Shown piece after piece: positions 11,575 to 21,774 of a stretch of DNA of 64,000 nucleotides. The position numbers were made by a program, and so were the translations under genes. Below the pieces are notes generated by a model. The model worked only from the letters and a program-made list of their open reading frames with translations. It was not told where the DNA came from and did no database searches. The first letter of the stretch is position 1, and each line of letters opens with the position of its first letter. The stretch comes from Bradysia coprophila (lineage: Eukaryota; Arthropoda; Insecta; Diptera; Sciaridae): NCBI RefSeq assembly GCF_014529535.1, contig NW_023503616.1, positions 1,116,001-1,180,000 of the forward strand. The letters run 5' to 3'.

Positions 11575-11765
11575 AATTTAACACATACGCGCGGTGTTCG
11601 GATGTCAAAATTACTTAACTAGAAGTTTAATTCAAAAATTACACTTCAGGTCTATGTTGTTGTCTCGTTTTCGCTTATGTGATAAAATAGAGTACACACT
11701 TGTCATTATCAGTCTCGGCAAGCCTCGACTTCTTCGTGACAAGTGTGTAATAAATATAACACACG
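11575..11765. mobile_element. Repeat inserted in unit 2, second copy at 32.6 kb
   Basis: This stretch is missing from unit 1 (between GAATAAAATGTTT and CATCAAATCT) and matches 32634-33030 (ACGCGCGGTGTTCGGATGTC, then ACACTTCAGGTCTATGTTGTT-type and CTCGTTTTCGCTTATGTGAT blocks). It ends with an internal inverted pair ACACTTGTCA/TGACAAGTGT. The exact ends and duplication are unclear. Confidence 0.65.
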
Positions 11766-12020
11766 TCCTGCATCAAATCTAAATGTATGCTGGGTTAGTT
11801 AGAATTTTTTTACATTCGATCTATGAGCTGTTTTGAACATGGTGTTGCAAAATAATAACAGCAGTGGCGACAAATTTAAGAAAAATAGAACAGAAACTGA
11901 AACAGAAACACAAGTATGTGGGGTGTCTGACATATAAGAGGACACTTACACACACTTCCGCAATAATCCTACACTGAAAATTCAGTATAGTTGACAGATA
12001 CCGCGTATTATCGCTGTGTA

Positions 12021-12161
12021 CAACGCACTTCAAGCAAAAGTGATCATAGTCGACAGCATAGAGTACAATTTTGTATGAAATTGTTTTTTACAGTGTTAAT
12101 ATGACACACTGTCGAGTTTCAGTACACTATTTAGAGTAACGCTCATGCTTGAAGTGCGTTG
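12021..12161. mobile_element. hAT-like MITE, CAACGCACTTCAAGCA family, copy 1
   Basis: Ends are CAACGCACTTCAAGCA and its complement. The site is flanked by CTGTGTA on both sides (8 bp, GCTGTGTA, if the last G is counted as duplication). Unit 1 retains the empty site (ATCGCTGTGTATCC near 8580). Relatives lie at 36447-36566 and, diverged and inverted, at 24927. Confidence 0.88.
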
Positions 12162-12419
12162 CTGTGTATCTTATAATATATTTAGCTACATGATTTATAA
12201 AAATATAGCAACATAACGTATGTTCCTAGTTCCTAAGATTTGGATTGTTTACGTATAATAAGTTGCACAAAAGTAATTATTATGGCTATGCATATTATGC
12301 ACCAGGAACCAGGATTATCAACAAAATAACTGTGCACATTTTCTTCAAAAATAAATCTGTTGTATACTTTATATCAGGAAAAGAATGAAACCATGTCATT
12401 TCGTGACGCATATTTGTTG

Positions 12420-13271
12420 GGGAAGAAATAAAAGCGATAAATCTAAAATAAGAATTGATCACTTGAAAATAAAAATGATTGCAGGAAAATAAGAATGTGA
12501 TCACAACCAGTTTTTCAAATATAACACTACGAAATAAGATTCTATCAACCTAAAATAAGAAGTGATCACAAGTAGTACCTACCACCCGCTAAATCAAATG
12601 TGATCACTAAAAATAAAGAATTTGATCACTAAAAGTAAAGAATTTGATCACTAAAAGTCCGAACGAATACACATAAAAAGCGTTTTAACACGCCGAGCGA
12701 TCCGGCCCATTGCCCCGGAGCGAAGCGGAGGGCCGCAATGCGAGCCGGGCGCCGGAACGGTGTTGGTAACTTAGGAGTTAATTTTTTTTCTCTCGCATCG
12801 TCTAATAATTAGTCTGTGTAATTCATTGCACATAAAAAGCGTTTTAACACGCCGAGCGATCCGGCCCATTGCCCCGTAGCGAAGCGGAGGGCCGCAATGC
12901 GAGCCGGGCGCCGGAACGGTGTTGGTATCTTAGGTGTTAATTTTTTTTTCTCTTGCATCGTCTAATAATCAAACAGAATAATAGATAGCATATCCTTATT
13001 TCTTGCAATCAAATTTTTTATTTTGCACGATCATTTCTTTATTTTTTGTAATCAAATTCGTATAATTGTAGATCATTTCTTATTTCGAGACGATCATATG
13101 TTAGTGGTAAAATTGCATATATTTAGTGATCAAATTCTTATTTTTTGGTGATCAAATTCTATTTTTATTGCTATCATAAAAAAATTGTGATCATTTCTCT
13201 TTTTCTAGTGATCATTTCCTATTTTCTTGTGATCATTTCTTATTAAATAGCTATCACTTTAATTACATGCC
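12420..13271. mobile_element. Foldback element with GATCA iterons, 9-bp TSD
   Basis: An 852-bp insertion flanked by TATTTGTTG at 12411-12419 and 13272-13280; unit 1 has the empty site (GACGCATTTTGTTGTTG near 8700). The terminal 33 bp match as imperfect inverted repeats (about 24 of 33). Both arms (12420-12665 and 12990-13271) consist of degenerate units containing TTGATCACTAAAAATAAGAA-type sequence, direct in the left arm and inverted in the right. The centre is a GC-rich tandem pair (12670-12969). No transposase frame is present. A 9-bp duplication and repeat-built arms resemble Drosophila FB elements. Confidence 0.88.
12670..12969. repeat. Two tandem ~159-bp units with a GC-rich hairpin
   Basis: The units begin at 12670 and 12829 and are nearly identical. 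Each holds an extended imperfect palindrome centred on CCGGAGCGAAGCGGAGG (second copy CCGTAGCGAAGCGGAGG), with arms running out to AACACGCCG and CGGTGTT. This is by far the most GC-rich sequence in the locus and forms the core of the surrounding foldback element. Confidence 0.9.
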
Positions 13272-13799
13272 TATTTGTTGTTGTAAAATTCATATTTTAA
13301 AATTTTTTGGGACACAATTTCGTTGCTAAAATTCTAAAACGACTTTACTTGTTAATACATAACCTGGTTAAGACGCCTCACATCGCATCTAAACATTTAC
13401 GATAGTAAACACCTTAACCTGGCCTTAAGAGTGGCCTAAGTTCACTTAAAACTCTAGCTCGCTCAACTTCATGCTGGAAACTTGCTTACGACTCCTTACC
13501 TCAAGAGTTGGTACAAGAATTCTCTGTCAATCTAATAAATAATGTCCAATTTACGATGTAATGGTCCCCGTCATCATAATTATACCAAGTTTTCGTAATA
13601 AGATCAAACTTTTGAATAATAATGGTTTGTATACATAGACAGTGGTAAAGTCGATGGTAAAACAGAAACAACCGACGCAGTTATTCGATTTTTTTGTTGA
13701 GGTTTTCCCAACATTGTGGAAAATGTCATGAAAATATAACGGTAACTTCATAAAATATAATGGTAAGCCCAAATAAAACAACGATCGCATATTACCATC

Positions 13800-14300
13800 T
13801 AATAAATTTCATTTTACTTAAGGCCCTAAACATTGAATCGAAACGCATATTCGTTTAGTTCATACAAGAATTCGACCTTAATTTCAGGCATCGGTTATCT
13901 CTTAGTGATGCAGTACATTGATTTAAGAAATTCTAGAAAATATATCAATCTTACAAACAAAATTACTGATAAGGATTGTAATTGTTCATTTCAACATTTT
14001 TATATTTATTTCGAAGATCATGTTCTGGAAGAGTTCTCATGACAGCGCAGTGGAAAGAAAACAAATTTTGAAGATCGTCGTGTACTTATAAAATAATCTA
14101 CAATTCCTAGCAGTTTTGTTATTAGTTTACGTTTCAATAGTGACACGACGCGACGCCAGCCAGTACCATACATATATTTAAAGTTTCTCATTCCAATCGT
14201 AGTGCTTAGGTAATGTTCCAGTACATTGTTTAACACATTCTATATTGACTTAAGTAAATGGCAATGTTGTAAATGAGTGAAATTTTTAGAAATTGACAAA
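13800..14300. other. Intergenic, upstream of the Ala/Gly-rich gene
   Basis: Nothing recognisable apart from its position just 5' of the gene at 14301. The short frame at 13833-14042 has no domain. Confidence 0.4.
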
Positions 14301-15076
14301 ATGGTTGCAGCGACTGTAGCAACTGTTGGATCCGTCATTGTTTCTCAAGGGGCTGTTGTTTGTTCTGCTGCAGCGGAGGGTGCTTTCATTGGTTGGTTAA
14401 CATCAACCTTTGGTGCTGGAAACGCCACTTCCGTTGCTGGTCCTACATCTTTCGATGTTTGTTTTTCTTTCGATTTCAATATTTATCGAATTCCTTAGGT
14501 GCAATCGGAACTGCTGCTTCAACCGGTGCAATAACTGGTGCACTTGCTGGGTCAGGCACCGCTGCTGAATCGGCTATAATTGGAGCAACTGTTGCCAGCA
14601 CAGCAGCTACAGGTATGAGAAGATGACATTATTCTGCGAGCGGAGTACATTGTATGATATTCAAAAAGAGAGTTCGTATAGTTTTCGGTATAGAAAAAAA
14701 ATGAAAATCGATGATAACGTCGCTAGGTGTCTCAGCTACAAGCATAGGATTGTCTGGAGCAGTCTCTGGTGGCGTTCTAGGTGGACCGGCTTTATGGCTT
14801 GTCTTGGGAACTGAATTCAACGATGGAACAGCTGTACAGTGCCTATCCTACGACTGTTGGAAACCATTACTGCGCGACACGTCTACCAATCCTTCCAACG
14901 GCATGCTACTCCGCGATGTATTGATGGATTCAAGAATCAAGAACGTTGATGTATCGTACGGTACAAGTGAAATTTATCCTCTGATCAGTTTGGAAAACGT
15001 ATGGGGTGAAAAATTTAGGATTGAGTACGTTCGTTTGCCCTGGAATGAAATGGCTGCACATGCTGTGCCATTGTAA
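14301..15076 (+). CDS. Unknown 200-aa protein: Ala/Gly-rich zipper region plus DCWKP domain
   Basis: Exons 14301-14439, 14499-14612 and 14727-15076 join in frame (phases 1 and 1) across introns of 59 and 114 bp. The first donor (GTCCTA) is weak; the second (GTATGA) and both acceptors are good. The only ATG in frame is 14301, as the upstream extension starts at GTG. Residues 1 to about 105 are almost entirely Ala, Gly, Ser, Thr and Val with repeated small-residue spacing (GAITGALAGSG, GAVSGGVLGGPALW), suggesting glycine-zipper membrane helices. Residues about 115-200 form a compact soluble domain (SYDCWKPLLRDTS, GMLLRDVLMD, VWGEKFRIEYVRLP, ending AAHAVPL). I recognise no named insect family; I have an unverified impression of similar DCWKP-containing proteins in fungi. 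AATAAA lies at 15115. Role unknown. Confidence 0.65.
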
Positions 15077-15474
15077 GAAGTGTACAACAAATGTAAGCCA
15101 GCCTCAGCAAGCTTAATAAAAGCATGCTTTGAGCGTATTTGAACCGAGTAACATCTAAGGATCAGTTGCTGAATTGATGAATTCTTGGTCCTAGCTTCTC
15201 TACTATACGATGCATAGACCTAAAATGTCTTACAAAATAAATTAGAAAAAGAAAAAATAATTCAAGGATTATGTTTCGTTTATTTTCACATCTGCTCTAA
15301 AATAGTTGGATCGTGTAGTTGAATAAATGGGAAACGGATACTGACATAGGTCTCGCTTCTAATACTTTTCGACTTTCGGTAAGATTAGTGTGACTGCAAG
15401 AAAAACGGCCTGGCTACCATGAGTGTCCCCACGATAACATAGAACATATTTAAAAGCTTTGGAATTCAAACTTT

Positions 15475-15480
15475 TTTATT
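15475..15480 (-). terminator. Polyadenylation signal of the FREP gene
   Basis: AATAAA on the minus strand, about 47 bp past the stop codon. Confidence 0.45.
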
Positions 15481-15526
15481 ACAAACTTAAACAAAAAGAC
15501 CGAAATCTATTTTAAAGAAAACTAAA

Positions 15527-16432
15527 TTATGCATGTGGAATCCTCCTCACTTTCATTTCGACGCTCTTTAAGCTGTAAAAATCGACGTTAAAAGTATTAC
15601 GAAAATGTATGCCACTCAGATTATTAGTTGATTGAGGTCCCCTAGTTGTAAGCGAACGAAGTTTACTCATCCACATTCCATTAAGGTTAGAATGATAACA
15701 CGAACGATACCTGCAATTTAAAGCGTTACACTGGGGTGACGTCACTTATGTATCAATCTCTACTCACCACCAAGCCCCTTTAACGATATCAGCACAATTT
15801 GATGCGTGACTATCGTTATCTTTGTCTTTCGTTGAGAACATGTATCCATTATGATACGTAAGAGAATCCTTAATTTGTCCAAAACTAGTAAAATTTCCAA
15901 CGGTTAGATTATAGTTTTCGTCCTCCGAACCAATGCGGAACGGTGTGTATTTAGCGTATGCGTATTCGTTCACTTGGAAACCGATCACCTCAATTTTCAA
16001 TTGATAATCGTTATTTTCCGTCAATTGGCGAATAAAATTGTTTCCGAGCCAATGTTCACCCTCAACACTGCCGAAACCATTCCGGTATTCCTTCCAGTTT
16101 CTGAAGAAGTCGGTCAATCCATCGTATCTGGTTTGAATGACGGTCCACCCACCACCTTCCGATTCCATGTCACACCACACTTGAAACGGCCGAAACGAAG
16201 CTTTGGGTTTGATGCGAAAGACACCGCTCAGCGTAAATCCCTTCTTGAGCGCATCTTCACAATCTTCGAAATAAGCGAACGGGCGCTGATCCAGTCGTAA
16301 TAGACCTTGCTCTAATTTCCCTTCGAATACTCCGTCACTTTTGAGCTCACAAGAAAATTGTCTGATAGATTGTCCGACAACGAAGCTAGCAACGCTAGCT
16401 ATAAGTGGTACAATAATCCAATTTCTATTCAT
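15527..16432 (-). CDS. Secreted fibrinogen-related protein (FREP/ficolin-like)
   Basis: Exons 16432-15768 and 15710-15527, joined across a 57-bp intron (GTGAGT ... TTGCAG), encode 282 aa. ATG 16432 is the first true ATG; the TTG at 16438 is not needed. Residues 1-20 are a signal peptide. The fibrinogen C-terminal domain spans about 52-282, with GGGWTVIQTR (93-102), GEHWLGNNFI, a Ca-site-like DKDND (203-207), NCA and GAWWYRSCYHSNLNG. The cysteines (C58/C87, C213/C226) are in the usual paired positions. Family members are extracellular lectins or immune recognition proteins in insects, sometimes developmental. There is no collagen or coiled-coil stalk. It converges on the gene at 14301 (450 bp between stops). 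Confidence 0.93.
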
Positions 16433-16471
16433 TTTCAAAACAACACTGTCTTACAGCTTTGTAAATTCTGG

Positions 16472-16479
16472 ATTTATAT
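16472..16479 (-). promoter_or_regulatory. TATA-like box of the FREP gene
   Basis: ATATAAAT on the minus strand about 40 bp upstream of the ATG, which would leave a 5' leader of only 10-15 nt. Confidence 0.45.
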
Positions 16480-16713
16480 TATGGCGCAGAAAGGTGATAG
16501 TGAAGTTTAAACAATGATAACGTTTTATTTCAAAGAAATTAAGAATCAGCAGAAAAAAGAAAAATTTATTGTCATATTTGCATATAAAATGAGTTCGAAA
16601 TTGTTGATAGCGAGTAATTAATTATCAACATGTAAAGAAAACAGAGATTTACTCCAGAAAACGTGTCTGTGTCGGTATATGACCAATGCTCCAACTAGCA
16701 TCAAATAAGATTT

Positions 16714-16763
16714 ATTGCCTATCCACCCGGAATATTGTTGTTACACGTACATTTCCCACCCGC
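16714..16763. repeat. Left arm of a 2-kb-spaced inverted repeat
   Basis: Contains ATTGCCTATCCACCCGGAAT and TATTGTTGTTAC; the near-identical inverted copy is at 18732-18783. Together they may bound a larger element into which the 17468-18582 transposon inserted. Confidence 0.75.
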
Positions 16764-17467
16764 GGAAAGCGGTCGTTACATATGGGAACTTTTTCATTAC
16801 ATCACAAGTGAAGGAATATCCATTTGAAAATTCATTACAAATCAGGAGATTTTATTACATACCAGCAGATTTTCATTACTTATCAGTAAAAATGTATCAC
16901 ATGAAACATTCTTTAACACTGAAATCGAAACAATGACTCGCGATGTTATTTTCGTTTTGATATCACAAACTTTGTCACTTGAATTAAGTGCACACCAATC
17001 TAAGCAAATTCATTATAAACTTTCGAAAAAAATGAAATAAAAAACACAAAAATAAAAGTGACGGCCATTTTGTCTTTAGCCATAATTTTAATTTTTTCAA
17101 CTTCGACGAACACCAATGGCCGCACAATTTTATCTTTGCATTTTTCACTCATTTTCAAAAACACTTAACACTTTTACTTTTATTATCATATATTCACTTC
17201 ACTTCACAGCAAAATTTATTGTAACACCACCAAAATCGACAAATATTATGCAAAATATGAATCTAGCACTTCACAAAAATAAAACAGTCGAAGTAGTTTG
17301 TCAACATGTCACCAAAACAGTAGTGTTGCCAGTGATGCTTTCGGGATTAATATAATGAAGAAGTGTGAGCCGATGTCATCAGCAGACTAGATTCGTTTTT
17401 AAATGTTTCAATGCAACAATAGATATTTTTGTTGGTTTTGTTGTATCGGTAGTTTTTATGTTTAGTA

Positions 17468-18582
17468 GGGTACGGGCACCAGTATTCGGCCACCACCCAG
17501 CTATCGGCCACTTCAGACTTTACGAATTAATAAAACAATTAAATCAATTAATAAATTAATTAAAATTATTTTCTCCAGCAAATGTATCGCATTAAGATTA
17601 TTTGTGTATAGTTATCGGTCCCAATAATTATTTTAAAGTTTCTTAATTGCTGTTGCAAAGTATTCATGCCACCAAACAGAACAAAAGTAAACGCTTTTAT
17701 TAAGCAATCAAAGAATTGTAGTGCACTACTTGAGGAAGTATTTTTCGCATAAAATTTAGTTTTTCTGTGCGGCTATGTGTTTTAATCAATTAATTAAGGA
17801 TTATTTCATTGATTAATGTTAGATTTTGATCATTTTTCACCAATAAATCCGTTAAATCCACGTAATTTGTTTGTGGCCGAAAATAGGGTACATGTTTTCT
17901 CTACAAAAACTAGTTATCGGCCACATTTTATTTCACATTTAATTCACTTTGGATTCATTGTTTTTGCGGTTTTTACTCGATATTTAATTAGTTTTGAACC
18001 TCAAATATCACTAAACATCAACGGATACTCGAAAAAAGTAAAATTCGCTGAATTATTAGCCATCCAAGGTGATGTAAAAATTGTAAACAAATTCACGATA
18101 CATCCAACGTGTTTCCTTATGTTTCATTATGTATTGTGTGTGTTCGTGTATGAAAAAACGGCTCATCATTTCATTGCAAAAACGTTTCGATAAACTAGTT
18201 AAATCAATGCTATTTGGTGATTTTCATCATTAATATTAGGTAATTAGTCACAAGAAAGTGTTTTAACTGTGAAAATAATTATTTTATCAATGAAAATTAA
18301 TAACATTAGACGCTTGACAGATGTGGCCGATAACTAGATCCGAATAGCCGAACACTGAAAATTGTGGCCGATAACTAGAGAATTTGTGTTTTTCGGCTTT
18401 GAGATTTAATTAAAAATATTAAATAATTTATTAAATATCCGTAATTATCATTAAAAAAATCTTAATTAAATGCTAAATCCAATTAAAATTCAAGAGACAG
18501 ATATTTGTTTTAAAGATATTTGTAATAAAATCAGTAAAGCCAACAACAATTCTTATTCGGCCGAATACTGGTGTCGGTACCC
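17468..18582. mobile_element. 1.1-kb Tc1/mariner-like non-autonomous element
   Basis: Terminal repeats of 24 bp (GGGTAC(G/C)G(G/A)CACCAGT-ATTCGGCC, 22 of 24 matching) are inverted at the two ends and flanked by TA at 17466-17467 and 18583-18584. A motif GTGGCCGATAACTAG, or variants, recurs in both orientations inside (near 17495, 17873, 17906, 18322 and 18364). No transposase motif is present; the 125-codon frame at 17816-18193 overlaps these iterons and I do not consider it a gene. Confidence 0.85.
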
Positions 18583-18731
18583 TATTAGTCTGGCAGTGAA
18601 TGAAATAGCGCGACATAAATGTTGTGAAATTATGCATTAATTTAGAATAATCTTTTGATATTCAAGAGTCTGCCAGTGGTCTACTGGAACAGTGTTCTAG
18701 GAACACTTTTGGTTTTGAACTCTCAGGTCCT

Positions 18732-18783
18732 TGGGTGGGAAAATGTACTCGTAACAACAATATTCCGGGTGGGTAGGCAATAA
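18732..18783. repeat. Right arm of the 2-kb-spaced inverted repeat
   Basis: Inverted counterpart of 16714-16763 (GTAACAACAATATTCCGGGT, GGTAGGCAATAAA). Confidence 0.75.
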
Positions 18784-18792
18784 AACAGCATG

Positions 18793-19058
18793 CATTGGAT
18801 GCTGCTTGGTAATTCATTACACTCGGAATCAATTTTGTGAACTCGCGAACTCACTCGTGTGGTTTTAAGCAACTCGCTTTGGAAACGGTTATTTTGACTC
18901 GTGTAGTTGCATACCTCGCCTTCGGCTCGGATATGCAAACTCTACACTTGTCAAAATAACCGTTTCCAAAGCTTGTTGCTTATAACCACACTTGTGAGTT
19001 CGGCTCGTATCACAAAATTGATCCCTCATGTAATGAACTACCTCCGCAGCATCCAATG
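18793..19058. repeat. 266-bp foldback (near-palindrome)
   Basis: The outer ends are CATTGGATGCTGC and its complement. The arms continue through ATCAATTTTGTGA, CACTCGTGTGGTT, GGAAACGGTTATTTTGAC and TGCATACCTCG-type blocks to a centre at CTTCGGCTCG (about 18922). The transcript would fold into one long hairpin. The frames at 18723-18938 and 18907-19092 are by-products. Confidence 0.88.
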
Positions 19059-19319
19059 TAATCTACTATTAATGTCACCCTATCTGTGTTAGGAAAAATT
19101 TACAGAGAACGAAATTAATCTAAAAATTGGCAAAGTAATGGTAAAATTCTAATCTAACTCTATTTCATGTAAATTTAACGTTATAAATAATTCATTTTAC
19201 CAATACAATGGAAAAATTCTACCAATATTGGTAAAGTTTTACCGAAAGACTGGACAACATCTTAAAATATTCGTATTGCTGGTATATAAATGCTGGTAAA
19301 TATTACGTCGGATTCACTT

Positions 19320-20150
19320 CACTCCAACTCAATCGCCATTTAAAAAATTAGATCAGAAACAGAGTCACGTGTGGGGTGTTCGAAATATAAGAGATAACTT
19401 ATAACATATACTTATACATATATTGATATGTAATTAGGAATTTTTGCCTGTATATCGATCAAAATAAACAAACAAACAAACAAACCATATATCTTCAATA
19501 CTCCCACTTAGGCTTGATTTTCACTTACAAAAAAACCGCTCCGTTTTGTCTCCGTTTAGTTAAACCACGTCTCTTTTCTATTGTTTAAAATTTAAACGGA
19601 GTACTTTTTTCGTAGGTGGAAATCAATACTTAGAAATACATCAACTATACATCAATCTAATGTCATATTTACGATTTGAGCGTCCTCCCATTAAAAATAA
19701 AGTTTTCTCAATTTAACTTAATTTTTGAATCAAATTGCGTCTGTTTCATCAGCTAACTATAAATAATGGTTGGTATATAGAATGTGGTCAAATTAACGGT
19801 GTAACAGAAGCAACAGATGCAATTATAATGTATTCCGTTTTTTTGGAGGTTCTATCAATTCTTGCAATGTTGACTTGCATCAATATTATACCGTGTGTAA
19901 AATGATAACTAATTTTCTCGCCGATATTTTCGTTACAACATTAACATTACATGTAATTCACGACAGATCCCACTTAATTACACCCCAGAGGCAAAGTATC
20001 TGTATTTCATGTATTTCTTGCATTTCGTGAAAAGATTTTTTTTATAAAACAAACTCTTTGGAAACAGATCCCATTTCGGGATTATACTTTAAGGGTAGCC
20101 GGAAAACTTAAAGCATTTGACTGTACTTTTGTCACGCCATGAGTGAATCA
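19320..20150. repeat. Gene-less relic of the segmental duplication (unit 3)
   Basis: Matches unit 1 in the same order: GTGTGGGGTGTTCGAAATAT (8512), then 19660-19740 (9470-9560), 19760-19860 (9580-9680), 19900-19995 (9700-9790) and 20060-20150 (9830-9910). The coding part expected to the right is not recognisable, so this is an older, eroded copy. Confidence 0.6.
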
Positions 20151-21066
20151 TTGGAAGAACAAATGAATGGAAAAATATTTAAACGCACTCTGATACGGGT
20201 ATATCGTGAATTACCCAATATGAAGGTGCATTTGACCTGGGTTTCACAATTTAAAATTTTTACTTTCAGAGGACTTACCGCATCAATTATAACATAACAA
20301 ATAATGTTCAACTGTTACCACCCGTCTGTGAATGGTTATAGTAATTTTTTTTTTCGTTTTACTAGAAGAAATTTCCAATTAAAATAAGTGAGGGTACGAT
20401 ATAGGTGGCATCAACATACACATTGTTCATTTTTTTCGTCTTTGAAACATCGTACAACAAAATTATTCTCTCATTTGCATATTCTTAAATTTCATGGTAC
20501 ATTATTTACGTATAGCGTTTGGTGTGCCTAACGTCTCTTGTATAATGCACCACTTTTAGTTGTTGTTGTTGAAAGGGAAGCTTTTTGTGTTAATGTAGTT
20601 AACAAAAACTGGTAAACAACATCTTTACATTTAAATCTAAGACTAACAAGAGGAATGACTTTTGTTCAAGGTGGAAGAGGGTGCTGTAAAATCTTCTTTT
20701 TATTTTTAAATTTGATGCAATTTACGTAGGTAGCTCAACGTTATGTAACAGTAATTCATATTCATATTGTGTTCGAAAGAACTCTTCGCCGTATGGCTCT
20801 ATGTCGGGACTCTTAATGAACCTGATTCTAATGATCCACGGATCTCTTGCCTGATGGCTCATGATATAATTGAATGTGTAAACTATCTAATTGTTATTTA
20901 CAGCTGTAGCGGTACTTGGACTTCTTTTGAGCAAAACTAAGTTAAAATTCATATTGAACAGTGAATTTGTTTTGTAAGGAAAATTTCCATTGGAAATGCA
21001 GAATGATATTTTTATCGGTACAAACGGTACAGACGTATACGCTTTGTACAAGACTTTTTGTTCTTT
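20151..21066. other. Intergenic, no gene recognised
   Basis: No domain-bearing frame. The minus-strand frame ending at 20887 is a chimera with the retroposon insertion at 21077 and has no recognisable homology. Confidence 0.4.
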
Positions 21067-21076
21067 TTCATATTCA

Positions 21077-21387
21077 GACATGTGCTTCAGTGATTGTAAT
21101 GCTCGTTGATATCGTTTCCTTAAAAATTTCACTGCTGTTTCTGTCACTTTCATCATTAAATAGATGAAGTAATGTGTTGACAAAAACATACTCAGGCAGA
21201 GCCTGAGGAAATAGATCTTTGCAATCGGAGGACATTCCGAGCTACACCGTTAGTTTGGGATAGTCCCATACAACAGCGAATGTCTAACCTTACCCCAAAG
21301 CCAGTACAATGGGCCCAAACGGAGGCCCCCGTGCGTGCTCTACGCTAGTAGAGCGGCTTACTTTAATAAAAAAAAAAAAAAAAAAAA
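21077..21387 (+). mobile_element. Short retroposon with poly-A tail and 10-bp TSD
   Basis: TTCATATTCA occurs at 21067-21076 and again at 21388-21397, directly after a run of about 20 A. Between them is a 311-bp insert whose 3' part contains a stem-loop (GCTCTACG CTAG TAGAGC) just before TTTAATAAAA. This fits a SINE or a 5'-truncated LINE mobilised by target-primed reverse transcription. No tRNA promoter boxes were recognised in it. Confidence 0.8.
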
Positions 21388-21620
21388 TTCATATTCAATG
21401 TCTGCAGGTTTACAAAAAAACGAACAATTAATTGTTCATATGTCTTTCGCAACATTACCTTATTGTCGCTTTCTGCATCATGCGCTTAAATGTTACCATT
21501 GGGAGGTGCGGGAATCCATAGTTCTTAAAGCTGGATTTTTTGAATTTGAAAATATACTAAAAGTTTCGGAGGATTTAGTAGTATCATTAAATCTGTTCGA
21601 AACTGTAATTTGCCGCACTT

Positions 21621-21774
21621 TCATTACTGTTAACGACTTGTGACTTACGTTATACAAATCTAAGGATCTAACAAATCTAACATCATCGGACCTTTACCGC
21701 GTAAGTCACTAGAGTCATTATACGCTTTATCATCCTAAAAAGCTGAAAAACTTATAATGAACAACACCAGCAAC
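21621..21774 (+). repeat. Dispersed repeat, partner inverted at 25071-25238
   Basis: Includes a roughly 70-bp core (21640-21709) with inverted ends GTGACTTACG/CGTAAGTCAC, followed by CTGAAAAACTTATAATGAAC and ACAACACCAGCAAC. All parts are present in the same relation, inverted, at 25071-25238. Confidence 0.75.

Larger units (their letters stand above)
9890..13790. repeat. Segmental duplication, unit 2
   Basis: Collinear partner of unit 1. Relative to it, unit 2 has gained four separate insertions: the MITE in exon 1 (10687-10853), a repeat at about 11575-11765, a MITE at 12021-12161 and the iteron foldback at 12420-13271. The 3' flank of the gene is also matched (CTCGAAGCACTTTTGCTTC near 9880 against CTCAAAGCACTTTTGTTGG near 6680). 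Confidence 0.75.

Noticed and set aside
17816..18193. 125-codon ORF as a transposase
   Set aside because: No DDE/D motif or helix-turn-helix; it overlaps non-coding iterons of the element.
20887..21189. 100-codon minus-strand ORF as a gene or third 4-TM paralogue
   Set aside because: The upstream third lies in a retroposon insert (10-bp TSD, poly-A), and the rest shows no similarity to the 4-TM protein.
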